A DNA stretch of 64,000 bases, from positions 4,154,001 to 4,218,000 of the forward strand of contig NZ_CP054698.1 in the NCBI RefSeq assembly GCF_014023275.1, read 5' to 3'. A model generated the notes under the pieces. The model made no database searches and was not told where the DNA came from. It saw nothing but the letters and a program-made list of their open reading frames with translations. The first letter of the stretch is position 1; the number at the start of each line of letters is the position of its first letter. This DNA is from Nostoc edaphicum CCNP1411 (lineage in GTDB: Bacteria > Cyanobacteriota > Cyanobacteriia > Cyanobacteriales > Nostocaceae). A program made the position numbers and the translations under genes. This document shows positions 37,118 to 46,598 of the stretch, in pieces.

Positions 37118-37798
37118 TTAAAGTGTCAGTGTTTCCCAATCTAAATCTGATGCTATTTGAGCAAGTTTATCTAAGTCAGTCAGATTATCTAGATAAGGTA
37201 AGCAGCCTAAAACTGGTGTGTTCGTGAGTGATTGGATCAATTGGGGTGGTGTCCAGTCGGCTATTTCTGCATCCGTTCGGGGTTGTACGCAGTTCAGCAC
37301 AATGCCTTTGAGATTGACGCGCGATTGTCTCGCTAATGCAACATTTGCCACTGCTTGAGCGATCGCTCCTAATCTCACTGGCACTACCAATACTGTTGGT
37401 AATCGCCATTCTCCTGCTAAATCAGCTACCGTTAATTCCTCGGTTATTGGCGAACCTAATCCTCCCAAAGCTTCTACAATCACAAAATCACGATGCGATC
37501 GCAACTTAGACAAAGCTTGCCACACAAGAGCTAAATCTACTCGGCGATTTTCCTTTGCTGCGGCGATGGGAGGAGCCAGAGGTGCTTGAAAGTACAAAGG
37601 TGTAATTTCTTCAGCAGATTGTTCTAGCGCAAACAGCTTTTGATACCACTCGCGATCGCCAATTCCCGATTGAATCGGTTTCATAATTCCCCAGCTATGC
37701 TGCGGGTAATATTTTTGCCAATATGCTGCTAGCGCTGTTGTTAAAACAGTTTTACCAGCTTCTGTATCAGTTCCAGTAATCAGTAGCGTGCTTAACAT
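37118..37798 (-). CDS. bioD: ATP-dependent dethiobiotin synthetase
   Basis: A 226-aa enzyme that closes the ureido ring of dethiobiotin from DAPA, CO2 and ATP, the next-to-last step of biotin synthesis. The P-loop is GTDTEAGKT near the N-terminus, followed by IMKPIQSG with the conserved Lys and by VEALGGLGSPI. The ATG overlaps the stop of the upstream kinase gene as TAATG, so translation is coupled. No other biotin gene is in the window. Confidence 0.9.
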   Translation of the reverse strand: MLSTLLITGTDTEAGKTVLTTALAAYWQKYYPQHSWGIMKPIQSGIGDREWYQKLFALEQSAEEITPLYFQAPLAPPIAAAKENRRVDLALVWQALSKLRSHRDFVIVEALGGLGSPITEELTVADLAGEWRLPTVLVVPVRLGAIAQAVANVALARQSRVNLKGIVLNCVQPRTDAEIADWTPPQLIQSLTNTPVLGCLPYLDNLTDLDKLAQIASDLDWETLTL

Positions 37799-39543
37799 TA
37801 ATTTCTTTGGCCAGAAAATGGTTGTGTTTCATCAACCGGCGGAAAAGTTGGCGTTTCACCAGTCGGAGGAATTGGGAAGAGTGTTTCTGTGGGAATTGGT
37901 AGAGGTGTCTCTGTCGGAATTGGTAGGGGTGTTTCTGTGGGAATTGGTAGAGGTGTTTCTGTTGGAATTGGCAGGGGTGTCTCTGTCGGAATTGGTAGCG
38001 GTGTTTCTGTCGGAATTGGCAGGGGTGTTTCTGTGGGAATTGGTTTGACTGGTTTTTCTAATGAAACATTGAGATTGTAATTGCTTTCGGCAACTCCTGG
38101 AACCAAAGTTAACTCAATAGTATATCTACCAGTTAGCAGCAATGTGCCTTCGTATGCTGCTACCTGCCGGGAATTAAGATCAATTGGTTGTTCATTGGGA
38201 CTTAAGACTGTTAGCAAAATGCTGCTTCCTGGCTCAAGAAACGTAGTTAATTTGTCACCTTCCTGCCCAGAAAAAGTATACCGGATTATCTGATTTGCTT
38301 GGAGAGTATCTTCAACCGTGGCTGTGTTATTCGATGATCCCAGATTGAGGGGCTTAGTAGATACAACAGGTTGATCGTTAGTAGGTGTAGGTGTGGCTGT
38401 GAATGTAGTACCACCAGAAATTACTGGTGAAGGGAAATTTTGTGGAAGCGTTTCATCTGTTGCTGTTTTCGACTGACTGCGAATGGAACTGACTAATGCC
38501 CAAGAACCAAATCCCGCGACGATTATTACAGTAATGGCAATTGCCGCGATCGCTAACGGATTATCCAAGAGTGAACTAGGGGGACTTGGTGGAATCACAG
38601 GATCGGATTTCTTCTTCGGCGAAGCTGGTGATGCTACCGGGTCAGGACGGCGACCAACAGCCATTGTCTGCAAGTTAGACACATTCAGGGAAGGAAGACT
38701 GACTTGCTCTAAAGGTTGTAGTGCTTGAGATACACTAGCAGCACTTTGATAGCGATCGCTCGGTATATGATTCAACATTCGATTCAACACTACAGCAAAT
38801 CGCGGACTGACTTTTACCCACCGCTGCCAATTCCAAGTTAGTTGGTTTTCATCAAATAGATCCCTTGGTTCTTTGCCAGTCAGCAAAACTACCGCACTCA
38901 CCGCTAATGCATACAAGTCGCTGCTAGGGTAAGCTCCCCCTGTTTGCATTTGTTCACTAGGAGAGTAGCCTAATTTTCCCACAGTGGTTTCTGGCATTGC
39001 ACTCTCTGGCGATCGCAAACGCGTTGCCAGTTCCTTTACCACCCCAAAGTCAATTAACACAGGTTTAGCGTCACTATCTCGCAAAATAATATTTTCTGGC
39101 GAGATATCTCGGTGAATAATTCCTCGACTGTGAATATGCTCTAAAACAGGCAGCAACGACTGTATCAGCCGCAATACTTCAGCCTCTGTGAAAGTTTGAC
39201 CGACAGCTTGACGTTCAGCCAGTAGAGTTCGGTACGTCTGACCTGCAACGTAGTCCTCTACCAAAAATAAGCGTTGGTCTTGCTCAAATCTTTCCCGGAA
39301 TTTAGGGACTTGTGGGTGTTCGATTTGATATAAAATGGCAGCTTCTCGGTGAAAAAGCTCTTGTGCCTTTTCCAAAGCCAAAGCCTCCGTTGCTGTTGAA
39401 ATCAATTCCTTGATCGCGCAAAGTTCGTTAAAGCGCCTCTGGTCTTCTGCCAGATAGGTTCTACCACATCCTCCTTGTCCGAGGATTTGAATTATGCGGT
39501 AACGGTTTTGCAAGACAGTGCCAACTGTAATGGGTGGTTGCAT
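37798..39543 (-). CDS. Membrane Ser/Thr protein kinase with PPC-like domain and PIPTETPL repeats
   Basis: I choose the ATG at 39543 (581 aa), just before the kinase fold; a TTG 48 bases earlier is open but less likely. The kinase domain (about 10-270) has GQGGCGRTY, the Lys in CAIKEL, HRDISPENI and the metal Asp in LIDFGVVK. One membrane helix follows (NPLAIAAIAITVIIVAGF). The outside part holds a beta-rich domain resembling bacterial pre-peptidase C-terminal (PPC) domains, then seven to eight PIPTETPL octapeptides. The layout is that of cyanobacterial PknB-like receptors: signal outside, phosphorylation inside. The ligand is unknown. The stop overlaps the bioD start. Confidence 0.88.
   Translation of the reverse strand: MQPPITVGTVLQNRYRIIQILGQGGCGRTYLAEDQRRFNELCAIKELISTATEALALEKAQELFHREAAILYQIEHPQVPKFRERFEQDQRLFLVEDYVAGQTYRTLLAERQAVGQTFTEAEVLRLIQSLLPVLEHIHSRGIIHRDISPENIILRDSDAKPVLIDFGVVKELATRLRSPESAMPETTVGKLGYSPSEQMQTGGAYPSSDLYALAVSAVVLLTGKEPRDLFDENQLTWNWQRWVKVSPRFAVVLNRMLNHIPSDRYQSAASVSQALQPLEQVSLPSLNVSNLQTMAVGRRPDPVASPASPKKKSDPVIPPSPPSSLLDNPLAIAAIAITVIIVAGFGSWALVSSIRSQSKTATDETLPQNFPSPVISGGTTFTATPTPTNDQPVVSTKPLNLGSSNNTATVEDTLQANQIIRYTFSGQEGDKLTTFLEPGSSILLTVLSPNEQPIDLNSRQVAAYEGTLLLTGRYTIELTLVPGVAESNYNLNVSLEKPVKPIPTETPLPIPTETPLPIPTETPLPIPTETPLPIPTETPLPIPTETPLPIPTETLFPIPPTGETPTFPPVDETQPFSGQRN
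37870..38043 (-). repeat. 24-bp tandem repeats coding PIPTETPL
   Basis: Seven 24-bp units encode the Pro/Thr-rich octapeptide at the outer end of the kinase. They differ mostly at third positions, so the peptide rather than the DNA seems to be conserved. It probably forms a rigid wall-spanning stalk. Confidence 0.85.
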
Positions 39544-40285
39544 GATCGATTGATTGAGTGTAGTAGCAACTGAGGAGGAAGTCACCCACAAAGATTAAGT
39601 CCAAGAGGCAACACAGTTACATGCAGCGATATTCTACCTTACCTAATGGGTAATACCCCCAGTTAGGAGTATACGCAAATTAATTAAGGAGGCAAGAGGC
39701 AGGGGGCAGGAGGCAGGAGGTAGAACAATAGGGTTCGGATAAGCATTTTTCACTTTCCTTGCGGTCTGGGGAAAGGGGTTGGAGGTATTGGGTAAAGAAT
39801 GTATTCAAAGCCTTTCCCCTTTTTCCGTTATTCTGGAATTTTATTGTGTGAATTAAAACTTAAAATTAAATCTGCCAGTTTATTTATTTATTGCTAGTAT
39901 CATAGAATATAATAAGATACACCCTAAACACTTAGTCCCAAATGTTCTCTTGTCTAAGAGCAAACTTAAATATCATTTAACTTGTCAATGCTTTACTGTC
40001 AGTTATAAATGAGGTATTTAGAAGAAGCAAACTATTACACCAATATTTTGATAAATTGAGGGTATTTGCCTCAACTCAAAAAAATTTGAACTATAGACCT
40101 AGTAGACAGACTTGATGTCCGTTAAGCTATCAATAGTTTGCTTGCCAAGAAAATTAGACAGTTAGCGAATGATAATTTTATGGGAAAATGTTTAAATTTT
40201 GTATGGAAGCTTTAACAAAACTCACAGATGTTTTTTTAGGCTATTTATCGGTTAAATCTATTAAATCTCCAATGATAATATTGCT
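39544..40285. other. Intergenic region between divergent kinase and prs genes
   Basis: About 0.74 kb. It contains a degenerate GAGGCAG-type heptamer repeat at 39685-39722 and an AT-rich half (39840-40285). Promoters for both divergent genes must lie here, but none can be fixed confidently. No gene seen. Confidence 0.45.
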
Positions 40286-41302
40286 ATGAATGCACATAGA
40301 GGATCTGCTGTTCTCAGTTCTGCAACTTTCAAAATGCAACCATCTGCAACAGGGCTGACCGAGAATCATCGCCTGAGACTTTTTTCTGGCTCCGCCAATA
40401 TACAACTGTCTCAAGAAGTCGCTCGTTATGTGGGCATGGATTTGGGGCCAATGATTCGCAAAAGATTTGCGGATGGAGAACTTTACGTTCAAATCCAAGA
40501 ATCGATTCGGGGTTGTGATGTCTATTTAATCCAACCATGTTGTCAACCTGTAAACGATCATTTGATGGAATTATTGATTATGGTTGACGCCTGTCGTCGG
40601 GCTTCTGCGCGACAGGTGACGGCAGTAATTCCTTACTATGGCTATGCTCGTGCCGATCGCAAAACAGCAGGACGAGAGTCAATAACTGCCAAGCTGGTTG
40701 CTAACTTGATCACCGAAGCAGGAGCCAACCGCGTTCTAGCAATGGATTTACACTCGGCTCAGATTCAAGGCTATTTCGATATACCCTTTGATCATGTTTA
40801 CGGTTCGCCAGTATTGCTAGATTATCTAGCCAGCAAACAACTGCCCGACCTTGTAGTTGTTTCCCCTGATGTTGGTGGTGTAGCACGAGCCAGAGCATTT
40901 GCAAAAAAACTGAATGATGCCCCACTGGCAATTATTGACAAACGTCGTCAGGCACATAATGTCGCAGAAGTGTTAAATGTTATCGGCGATGTTAAAGGCA
41001 AAACGGCAGTGTTGGTGGATGACATGATCGACACTGGCGGAACGATCGCAGAAGGAGCGCGATTACTCCGTGAAGAAGGAGCGCGTCAAGTATACGCCTG
41101 TGCAACTCATGCAGTCTTCTCTCCACCAGCTGTGGAGCGGTTGTCCAGTGGCTTGCTTGAGGAAGTCATTGTCACCAATACGATTCCCATTCCAGAAAAC
41201 AATCGTTTTCCCCAACTAGTGGTGCTGTCAGTAGCTAATCTCTTAGGAGAGACTATCTGGCGGATTCATGAAGATACTTCAGTCAGTAGTATGTTCCGTT
41301 AG
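40286..41302 (+). CDS. prs: Ribose-phosphate pyrophosphokinase
   Basis: A 338-aa PRPP synthetase that makes PRPP from ribose 5-phosphate and ATP for nucleotide, His and Trp synthesis. It has RLFSGSANIQLSQEVA at the N-terminus, ADGELYVQIQESIRG, the flexible-loop region YYGYARADRKTAGRE, the metal site MDLHSAQIQGYF and the PRPP loop VLVDDMIDTGGT. The first about 30 residues are an extra N-terminal extension typical of cyanobacterial forms. Stand-alone gene on the + strand. Confidence 0.95.
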   Translation: MNAHRGSAVLSSATFKMQPSATGLTENHRLRLFSGSANIQLSQEVARYVGMDLGPMIRKRFADGELYVQIQESIRGCDVYLIQPCCQPVNDHLMELLIMVDACRRASARQVTAVIPYYGYARADRKTAGRESITAKLVANLITEAGANRVLAMDLHSAQIQGYFDIPFDHVYGSPVLLDYLASKQLPDLVVVSPDVGGVARARAFAKKLNDAPLAIIDKRRQAHNVAEVLNVIGDVKGKTAVLVDDMIDTGGTIAEGARLLREEGARQVYACATHAVFSPPAVERLSSGLLEEVIVTNTIPIPENNRFPQLVVLSVANLLGETIWRIHEDTSVSSMFR

Positions 41303-41531
41303 CAAATAAAAGGCTGTCATTCGTCTTATTGACAGACATCTGGTGAAAATGATGTAGGGACAAATCATGAATTGTCCCTACCAAGGATTTCGAGCAACGC
41401 AGAATTAATTTTCACTCTTATATCTATTTTTTTTCGCTCGAATTGTGTCAAAAATAGCACATTCATAAAACGGTGGCGGCGAAGGATAAATATTTTTTAT
41501 CAACCTAAATTTAAACAAGTTATTAACTATA

Positions 41532-42407
41532 TCAAGGAGAATTAGTTTTAGAAACTTCTGGACTGCGAATGATGATATGTCCCTTATCACTTTCTTGAAT
41601 CGCCAACATTGATGGTATCTCGTTAGGTTTTGCATTTGGGGGCAATGCTCGAAACAAATAAATCCAGCCGCCACGTTCTAAAAGTAAGCGCCAGACTCTC
41701 GGCTGCTTTGGATTTCTGATATCAGTATCTTCTGTGCCTTGCAAGTCGTAGAATAGACCGCGATCGCCAATTATGCGATAACCTTTCAAGGAAGGGTCAG
41801 AAAATATATCATCAAGTTTGCGTCCCACAGCAAACTTTTCTTCTGGTGTAATTAACGCTACAACGGGCAAAATGGAGTTTTCACCAGCGTCTCGTCGTGC
41901 ATCTGCAATGCCTTGCCAACGAGCTAACCAAAATATCACTATTAATATCCAGGATACTATTACTATCTCATTGACTAGCGATCGCAGAAAATCAACTGAG
42001 CGCAATTGCCCAAAACCAAATTCAGCTAGAGATTTAAGCTGTTTAGCTGTCCATGAGCGTTTGTGTTGAGTTGCAGAGATGATGCGACTCAGTAGTAATT
42101 GGCTTGCAGAGACTACCGTCTCACTGATGATTTTAATTAACCATAATGTAGCCTGAATTGCGATCGCAGCAATAAAAAAGGCGATCGCTGTTTTGCAGAT
42201 TGTCCAACCATCTCCAAGAAATATTTGCAGGGGGACTATGAGAAAAGACTGTGCGGGTAAATCGAGGGTATTGATTTCTAGTTGAAAAAAGTAGAAGTAT
42301 GACCAACGGTAAATCCAACCTGCAAAGAAAAGCGCCGCACCCAGCAATCCAAGTACACTGGTGAATTTACCTAAAATATTAGTTTCTTGGTTGGGGGATT
42401 GGGTCAT
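41532..42407 (-). CDS. Hypothetical membrane protein (291 aa)
   Basis: The ATG at 42407 is preferred to a TTG 66 bases upstream that reads through repeat DNA. Four hydrophobic helices are visible: LGLLGAALFFAGWIY and FLIVPLQIFLG near the start, AIAFFIAAIAIQATLW, and IVIVSWILIVIFWLA at about 165-180. The C-terminal about 110 residues are soluble and include GYRIIGDRGLFYDLQG. I do not recognise a family. No operon partner. Confidence 0.7.
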   Translation of the reverse strand: MTQSPNQETNILGKFTSVLGLLGAALFFAGWIYRWSYFYFFQLEINTLDLPAQSFLIVPLQIFLGDGWTICKTAIAFFIAAIAIQATLWLIKIISETVVSASQLLLSRIISATQHKRSWTAKQLKSLAEFGFGQLRSVDFLRSLVNEIVIVSWILIVIFWLARWQGIADARRDAGENSILPVVALITPEEKFAVGRKLDDIFSDPSLKGYRIIGDRGLFYDLQGTEDTDIRNPKQPRVWRLLLERGGWIYLFRALPPNAKPNEIPSMLAIQESDKGHIIIRSPEVSKTNSP

Positions 42408-42459
42408 TGGGGAGATGGGGGAGACAATGTAGGGTTTTTTGTTTGTATGCAATACACTC

Positions 42460-42595
42460 TGACCTCTCTCCAAACCTCTCTCCTAAAAGGCGAGAGGCTT
42501 TGAATTTTACTCGCCCTCCCTTTTGGGGATAAAAGGCTTTAAATCTTACTCCCCTTCCCTTGTAGGGAAGAGGCTGGGGGTTAGGTCTGTATTCC
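42460..42595. repeat. C-rich interspersed repeat
   Basis: Several short inverted arms (for example CTCTCTCC with GGCGAGAG, and CTTCCCTTGTAGGGAAG) in the style of the intergenic repeats at about 9.9 and 55.85 kb. Non-coding. Confidence 0.55.
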
Positions 42596-42716
42596 ACTCA
42601 ACTGCAAACTGCTATAAGTAAACAATCAGTTGATTCTAGTGATTTTACGAAAATTATATATATGTCTTTGAAGTTTAATGAGAAAGTGAAATATAGTCAA
42701 ATATACTGTTAAAGCC

Positions 42717-43310
42717 ATGAAAGCTTTTTTCCAGGGATGGGTTGTGGCAATTTTAGTAATGGCAGGAGCGATCGCAGGAAACATTCAAGCTGTAATTAGC
42801 CAGGATGTCAAGACGGGAAATTTCTTGTTGGCACAGACACCAGTCAACGCAGATGAATTAGAAGTTGCAGTAGCGTTACCACAATTAGCAGTGGTCATCT
42901 TTAAAGGGGGAGAGTCAAGCAGTGGTCAGATAACAGGAATTGATGCACAGGGAGAAATACTATCAATTCAGCGTTATGACAAGACTGCCACAATTCCCCT
43001 GAGCAAAATTCAAAGAGTAGTTTTCAAGAATGGGGCGTTGGTTTACAGAAGCAATAGGCAGCCAATTATCAGGGGTGAGCGCGATCGCCCCACAGGTAAG
43101 CCAGTAACTTGGAGTGGTATTCCCATAAGTACTTTTACCGTAAAAAATTCTACTCAGGGTCAAGCGGTGGTGAAACTCAAACCACCTGTAGTTTCTCCAG
43201 CACAGTTGCGGGGTATTCAGTCAGTAGCGAGAAATCGGCAATATGTGGTAGATGAAATCCAGTTCAATTCGCAACAAAGAACGATCACCATTCTGGCAAA
43301 ACCTTATTGA
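42717..43310 (+). CDS. Secreted or periplasmic hypothetical protein (197 aa)
   Basis: An ATG frame with an N-terminal export signal (WVVAILVMAGAIAGNIQAV), probably cleaved near residue 30. The mature part is beta-rich: a VVIFKGGESSSGQITGIDAQGEILSI segment, followed by QRVVFKNGALVYR, could form a small SH3-like or LSm-like barrel. No known family. It is followed by a tandem repeat and then the CHAT-TPR gene on the same strand. Confidence 0.7.
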   Translation: MKAFFQGWVVAILVMAGAIAGNIQAVISQDVKTGNFLLAQTPVNADELEVAVALPQLAVVIFKGGESSSGQITGIDAQGEILSIQRYDKTATIPLSKIQRVVFKNGALVYRSNRQPIIRGERDRPTGKPVTWSGIPISTFTVKNSTQGQAVVKLKPPVVSPAQLRGIQSVARNRQYVVDEIQFNSQQRTITILAKPY

Positions 43311-43404
43311 GCGTGAATTATTTCATCTGTAGGGGCGTATATTTATGCCCCTAAGTTTTTTAACGTTTCTAACGACAAACACAATATTAATAAAAAACAT
43401 TTGA

Positions 43405-43600
43405 ATGTTCATCAGAAATATTGCAGCATTCCTCACAAACATTGCAATATTAATACGAGACATTGCAACATTCCTCACAAACATTGCAATATTAATACGA
43501 AACATTGCAACATTCCTTACAAACATCACGATATTAATACGGTACATTGCAACATTCCTTACAAACATCACGATATTAATACGAAACATTGCAACATTAG
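43405..43600. repeat. 42-bp tandem repeat upstream of the TPR-CHAT gene
   Basis: About four and a half 42-bp units (ACATTGCAACATTCCT, then ACAAACAT and GATATTAATACG or a variant). Since 42 is a multiple of three, several frames stay open on both strands and give repetitive pseudo-proteins; none has a ribosome site or plausible composition. Confidence 0.8.
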
Positions 43601-43662
43601 GATGTTGGTGAAGACAACTTCTGTTAAGACCTAATTAAAAACAGCTACCTCTGCACTATTCT

Positions 43663-46509
43663 ATGAAAAAAATTCTCACCAGTTTTTTGGCTGTGGGTGT
43701 TTGTCTAACGCCTTTAACGGTAATGCTAATAGCTCAACCCACCTGGGGACAAACTCAAAACTTGCGATCGCAAGAAGCAGAAAGACTGCTAGAGCAAGGG
43801 ATAAAACTGACACAGCAACAGGAACATCAACAGGCAATACAAATATTACAGCAGGTTTTAACCATTACACGAGAACTTAAAGACCAAAAACGGGAAGCGA
43901 TCGCACTGCTTGGGCTTGGATTTAACTACAACGCTTTAGGAGCAAAACAAAAAGCACTGGAATTTTACAACCAAGCTTTGCCCCTATATCGGGCTGTGGG
44001 CGATCGCGCAGGTGAAGCCACTACACTTAATAATATCGGTAAAGTCTACGACAATTTAGGAGAAAAGCAAAAAGCACTCGAATTTTACAACCAAGCTCTT
44101 CCCCTTAGGCGTGCTGTGGGCGATCGCGCAGATGAAGCCACTACACTCAATAATATCGGTACAGTCTACAACGCTTTAGGAGAAAAGCAAAAAGCACTCG
44201 AATTTTACAACCAAGCTCTGCCACTATATCGTGCAGTGGGTGATCGCGAAGGTGTTGCCACTACACTCAATAATATCGGTACAGTCTACTCCGCTTTAGG
44301 AGAAAAGCAAAAAGCACTCGAATTTTACAACCAAGCTCTGCCACTATATCGTGCAGTGGGTGATCGCGAAGGTGTTGCCACTACACTCAATAATATCGGT
44401 CAATTCTACGACAATTTAGGAGAAAAGCAAAAAGCACTCGAATTTTACAACCAAGCTCTGCCACTATATCGTGCAGTGGGTGATCGCGCAGGTGTTGCCA
44501 ATACACTCAATAACATCGGTGCGGTTTACAACGCTTTAGGAGAAAAGCAAAAAGCACTCGAATTCTACAACCAAGCTCTGCCACTATATAGTGCAGTGGG
44601 CGATCGCGCAGGTGAAGCCACTACACTCAATAATATCGGTACACTCTACTCAGATTTAGGAGAAAAGCAAAAAGCACTCGAATTTTACAACCAAGCTCTT
44701 CCCTTATCGCATGCAGTGGGCAATCGCGCAAGTGTTGCCAGTACACTCAATAATATCGGTACACTCTACTCAGATTTAGGAGAAAAGCAAAAAGCACTCG
44801 ATTTCTACAACCAAGCTCTTCCCCTATGGCATGCAGTGGGTGATCGCACAGGTGTTGCCAGTACACTCAATAATATCGGTACACTCTACTCAGATTTAGG
44901 AGAAAGGCAAAAAGCACTTGATTTCTACAACCAAGCTCTTCCCCTTAGGCGTGCTGTGGGCGATCGCTCTGGTGAGGCTATCACCTTGAGTAATATTGGT
45001 GAAGTCTTCCAAAGTACAAATCGACCAACTGAAGCCATTACTAATTTAGAGCAATCTCTCAAAATCAGCTTAGAAATGCGCCGGGGTTTGCAACGAGAAA
45101 ATCGCCAAAAGTTTTTACAGGAAAACGGTGGAAGTGCAACTGCTTTAGTTGATATTCTCATTAACGAAAAGAAATATGCTCAAGCTTTTGAATGGGTTAA
45201 CCTATTCACCACAGCCGAGCTTGCTGATTATACTCGCCTCATTAATGCCAAAGTTGCCAATCCAGAAGCACAGCAGAGCCTTGACGACTGGAGTAAAAAA
45301 AATCAGCAATTGGAAGCACTGCGCCAACAACTGCAAAGCGATCTTTCCGAAAGCCTACTCCAACAAATTCGGCAATTAGAAGCACAAGTTTACTCAGAAG
45401 CTGAAAATATCTCTCGCCGTTTTCCTGAAGTGGCAGAACTATTTGAAACTACACCCATAGATATTAAAAATCTTACATCCTCCATTCCAGCAGGAACAGT
45501 CGTAGTTCAACCTGTCTTGCTGACTAATGTAAAAAATATTCCCAACAATATTGCCTTTTTTATCTTTACAAAAGGCGATTTAAGCGTTATTAAAAAATCT
45601 ATTAACCCTACTGAATTTAAGAAACTTCTCACTCAATACTTGAACCAAGTACAAGATGACACTGATGCTAGCTACGCTGAAACGGGCGGTGAACTTTATG
45701 ATATTCTTATTAGTCCTATAGAAGACAAAATTAAGGCTTTATCACCGAAACAACTGAGTATTATTGCTACTGGTCAACTGTGCCATTTACCTTTTGAGAC
45801 TCTTTACGACAGTAAAACCAACCAATTTCTGATCCAGAAATATCCTGTTAACTATCTCACTCGCATTTCCAATAATTCCCTAAAATCTCTAGATGTACAA
45901 AATGCAGTATCCCCCAAACCACAAGCTGTTTTAGCATTTGGTAATCCAGTACCCAGTAACCTGCAAAATCTCCCAGGTGCAGAGGTGGAAGTTACAAAGA
46001 TTAAAGAAATACTGCCAGACAGTGAATTTTATATCAATAAAGAAGCTACCTTAGAAAGGTTTAAATCTCAAGCATTGCGCTTTTCATTTTTGCATTTAGC
46101 AACTCACGGCTGTTTTCAAACTGAAGATTGCAAAAAAGTCAATTTAAAAAATAATACGTTACTATTTGCTGATGAAGCTTTAGACATTGCTAATGCTGCT
46201 CTTTTAGGTTTACAAGGCACACAATTGATTACTCTTAGTGCCTGTCAAACTGCTGTAGACACTAATAATGGTGAAGGTATTGCAGGAGTTGCTTATATAT
46301 TTGAACGGGCTGGTGCTAAAGCTGTCATGGCAAGTTTATGGGCGGTTGAGGATGAAGCAACTCAAGAATTGATGGTTGATTTTTATCAGAATCTCAAGCT
46401 TGGTATGACGAAAGGAGAAGCTTTGCAAAAAGCTAAGTTGAAGCTAATTGCAGACCATCGTCATCCTTTTTATTGGTCGCCATTTGTGTTGATTGGTGAT
46501 GCACGGTGA
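43663..46509 (+). CDS. Secreted TPR-CHAT protein (caspase-like protease fold)
   Basis: A 948-aa protein with a signal peptide (FLAVGVCLTPLTVMLIAQPTWG). About ten 40-residue tetratricopeptide repeats of the EKQKALEFYNQALPL type cover residues 80-450. A linker helix region follows, then a C-terminal CHAT domain with the catalytic pair His815 (HLATHG) and Cys861 (SACQTA), then GVAYIFERAGAKAVMASLWAV. CHAT is a caspase/separase-like peptidase fold, and TPRs bind protein ligands. A signal peptide places it outside the cytoplasm, so it is unlikely to be a Craspase-type immune effector. The substrate is unknown. The TPRs are nearly identical in DNA, meaning recent expansion. Confidence 0.9.
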   Translation: MKKILTSFLAVGVCLTPLTVMLIAQPTWGQTQNLRSQEAERLLEQGIKLTQQQEHQQAIQILQQVLTITRELKDQKREAIALLGLGFNYNALGAKQKALEFYNQALPLYRAVGDRAGEATTLNNIGKVYDNLGEKQKALEFYNQALPLRRAVGDRADEATTLNNIGTVYNALGEKQKALEFYNQALPLYRAVGDREGVATTLNNIGTVYSALGEKQKALEFYNQALPLYRAVGDREGVATTLNNIGQFYDNLGEKQKALEFYNQALPLYRAVGDRAGVANTLNNIGAVYNALGEKQKALEFYNQALPLYSAVGDRAGEATTLNNIGTLYSDLGEKQKALEFYNQALPLSHAVGNRASVASTLNNIGTLYSDLGEKQKALDFYNQALPLWHAVGDRTGVASTLNNIGTLYSDLGERQKALDFYNQALPLRRAVGDRSGEAITLSNIGEVFQSTNRPTEAITNLEQSLKISLEMRRGLQRENRQKFLQENGGSATALVDILINEKKYAQAFEWVNLFTTAELADYTRLINAKVANPEAQQSLDDWSKKNQQLEALRQQLQSDLSESLLQQIRQLEAQVYSEAENISRRFPEVAELFETTPIDIKNLTSSIPAGTVVVQPVLLTNVKNIPNNIAFFIFTKGDLSVIKKSINPTEFKKLLTQYLNQVQDDTDASYAETGGELYDILISPIEDKIKALSPKQLSIIATGQLCHLPFETLYDSKTNQFLIQKYPVNYLTRISNNSLKSLDVQNAVSPKPQAVLAFGNPVPSNLQNLPGAEVEVTKIKEILPDSEFYINKEATLERFKSQALRFSFLHLATHGCFQTEDCKKVNLKNNTLLFADEALDIANAALLGLQGTQLITLSACQTAVDTNNGEGIAGVAYIFERAGAKAVMASLWAVEDEATQELMVDFYQNLKLGMTKGEALQKAKLKLIADHRHPFYWSPFVLIGDAR
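43911..45010 (+). repeat. 120-bp tandem repeats coding near-identical TPRs
   Basis: Nine 120-bp units that share long identical stretches such as GGAGAAAAGCAAAAAGCACT, with changes concentrated in a few ligand-facing codons. Typical of expansion by unequal recombination. Confidence 0.9.
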
Positions 46510-46598
46510 AGTAATTCGTAATTCGTAATTAAAGTTAATTTAGAGCCAAGGCGAATGGAATTTGCGGCTACACAGGCAAAGTCCGTCTCCGTGGACTA

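Noticed and set aside
43323..43634. Overlapping small proteins rich in NIA-FVRNV or HKHCNI units
   Set aside because: They arise on both strands and in several frames only because the DNA repeat is 42 bp long; no ribosome site or normal composition.
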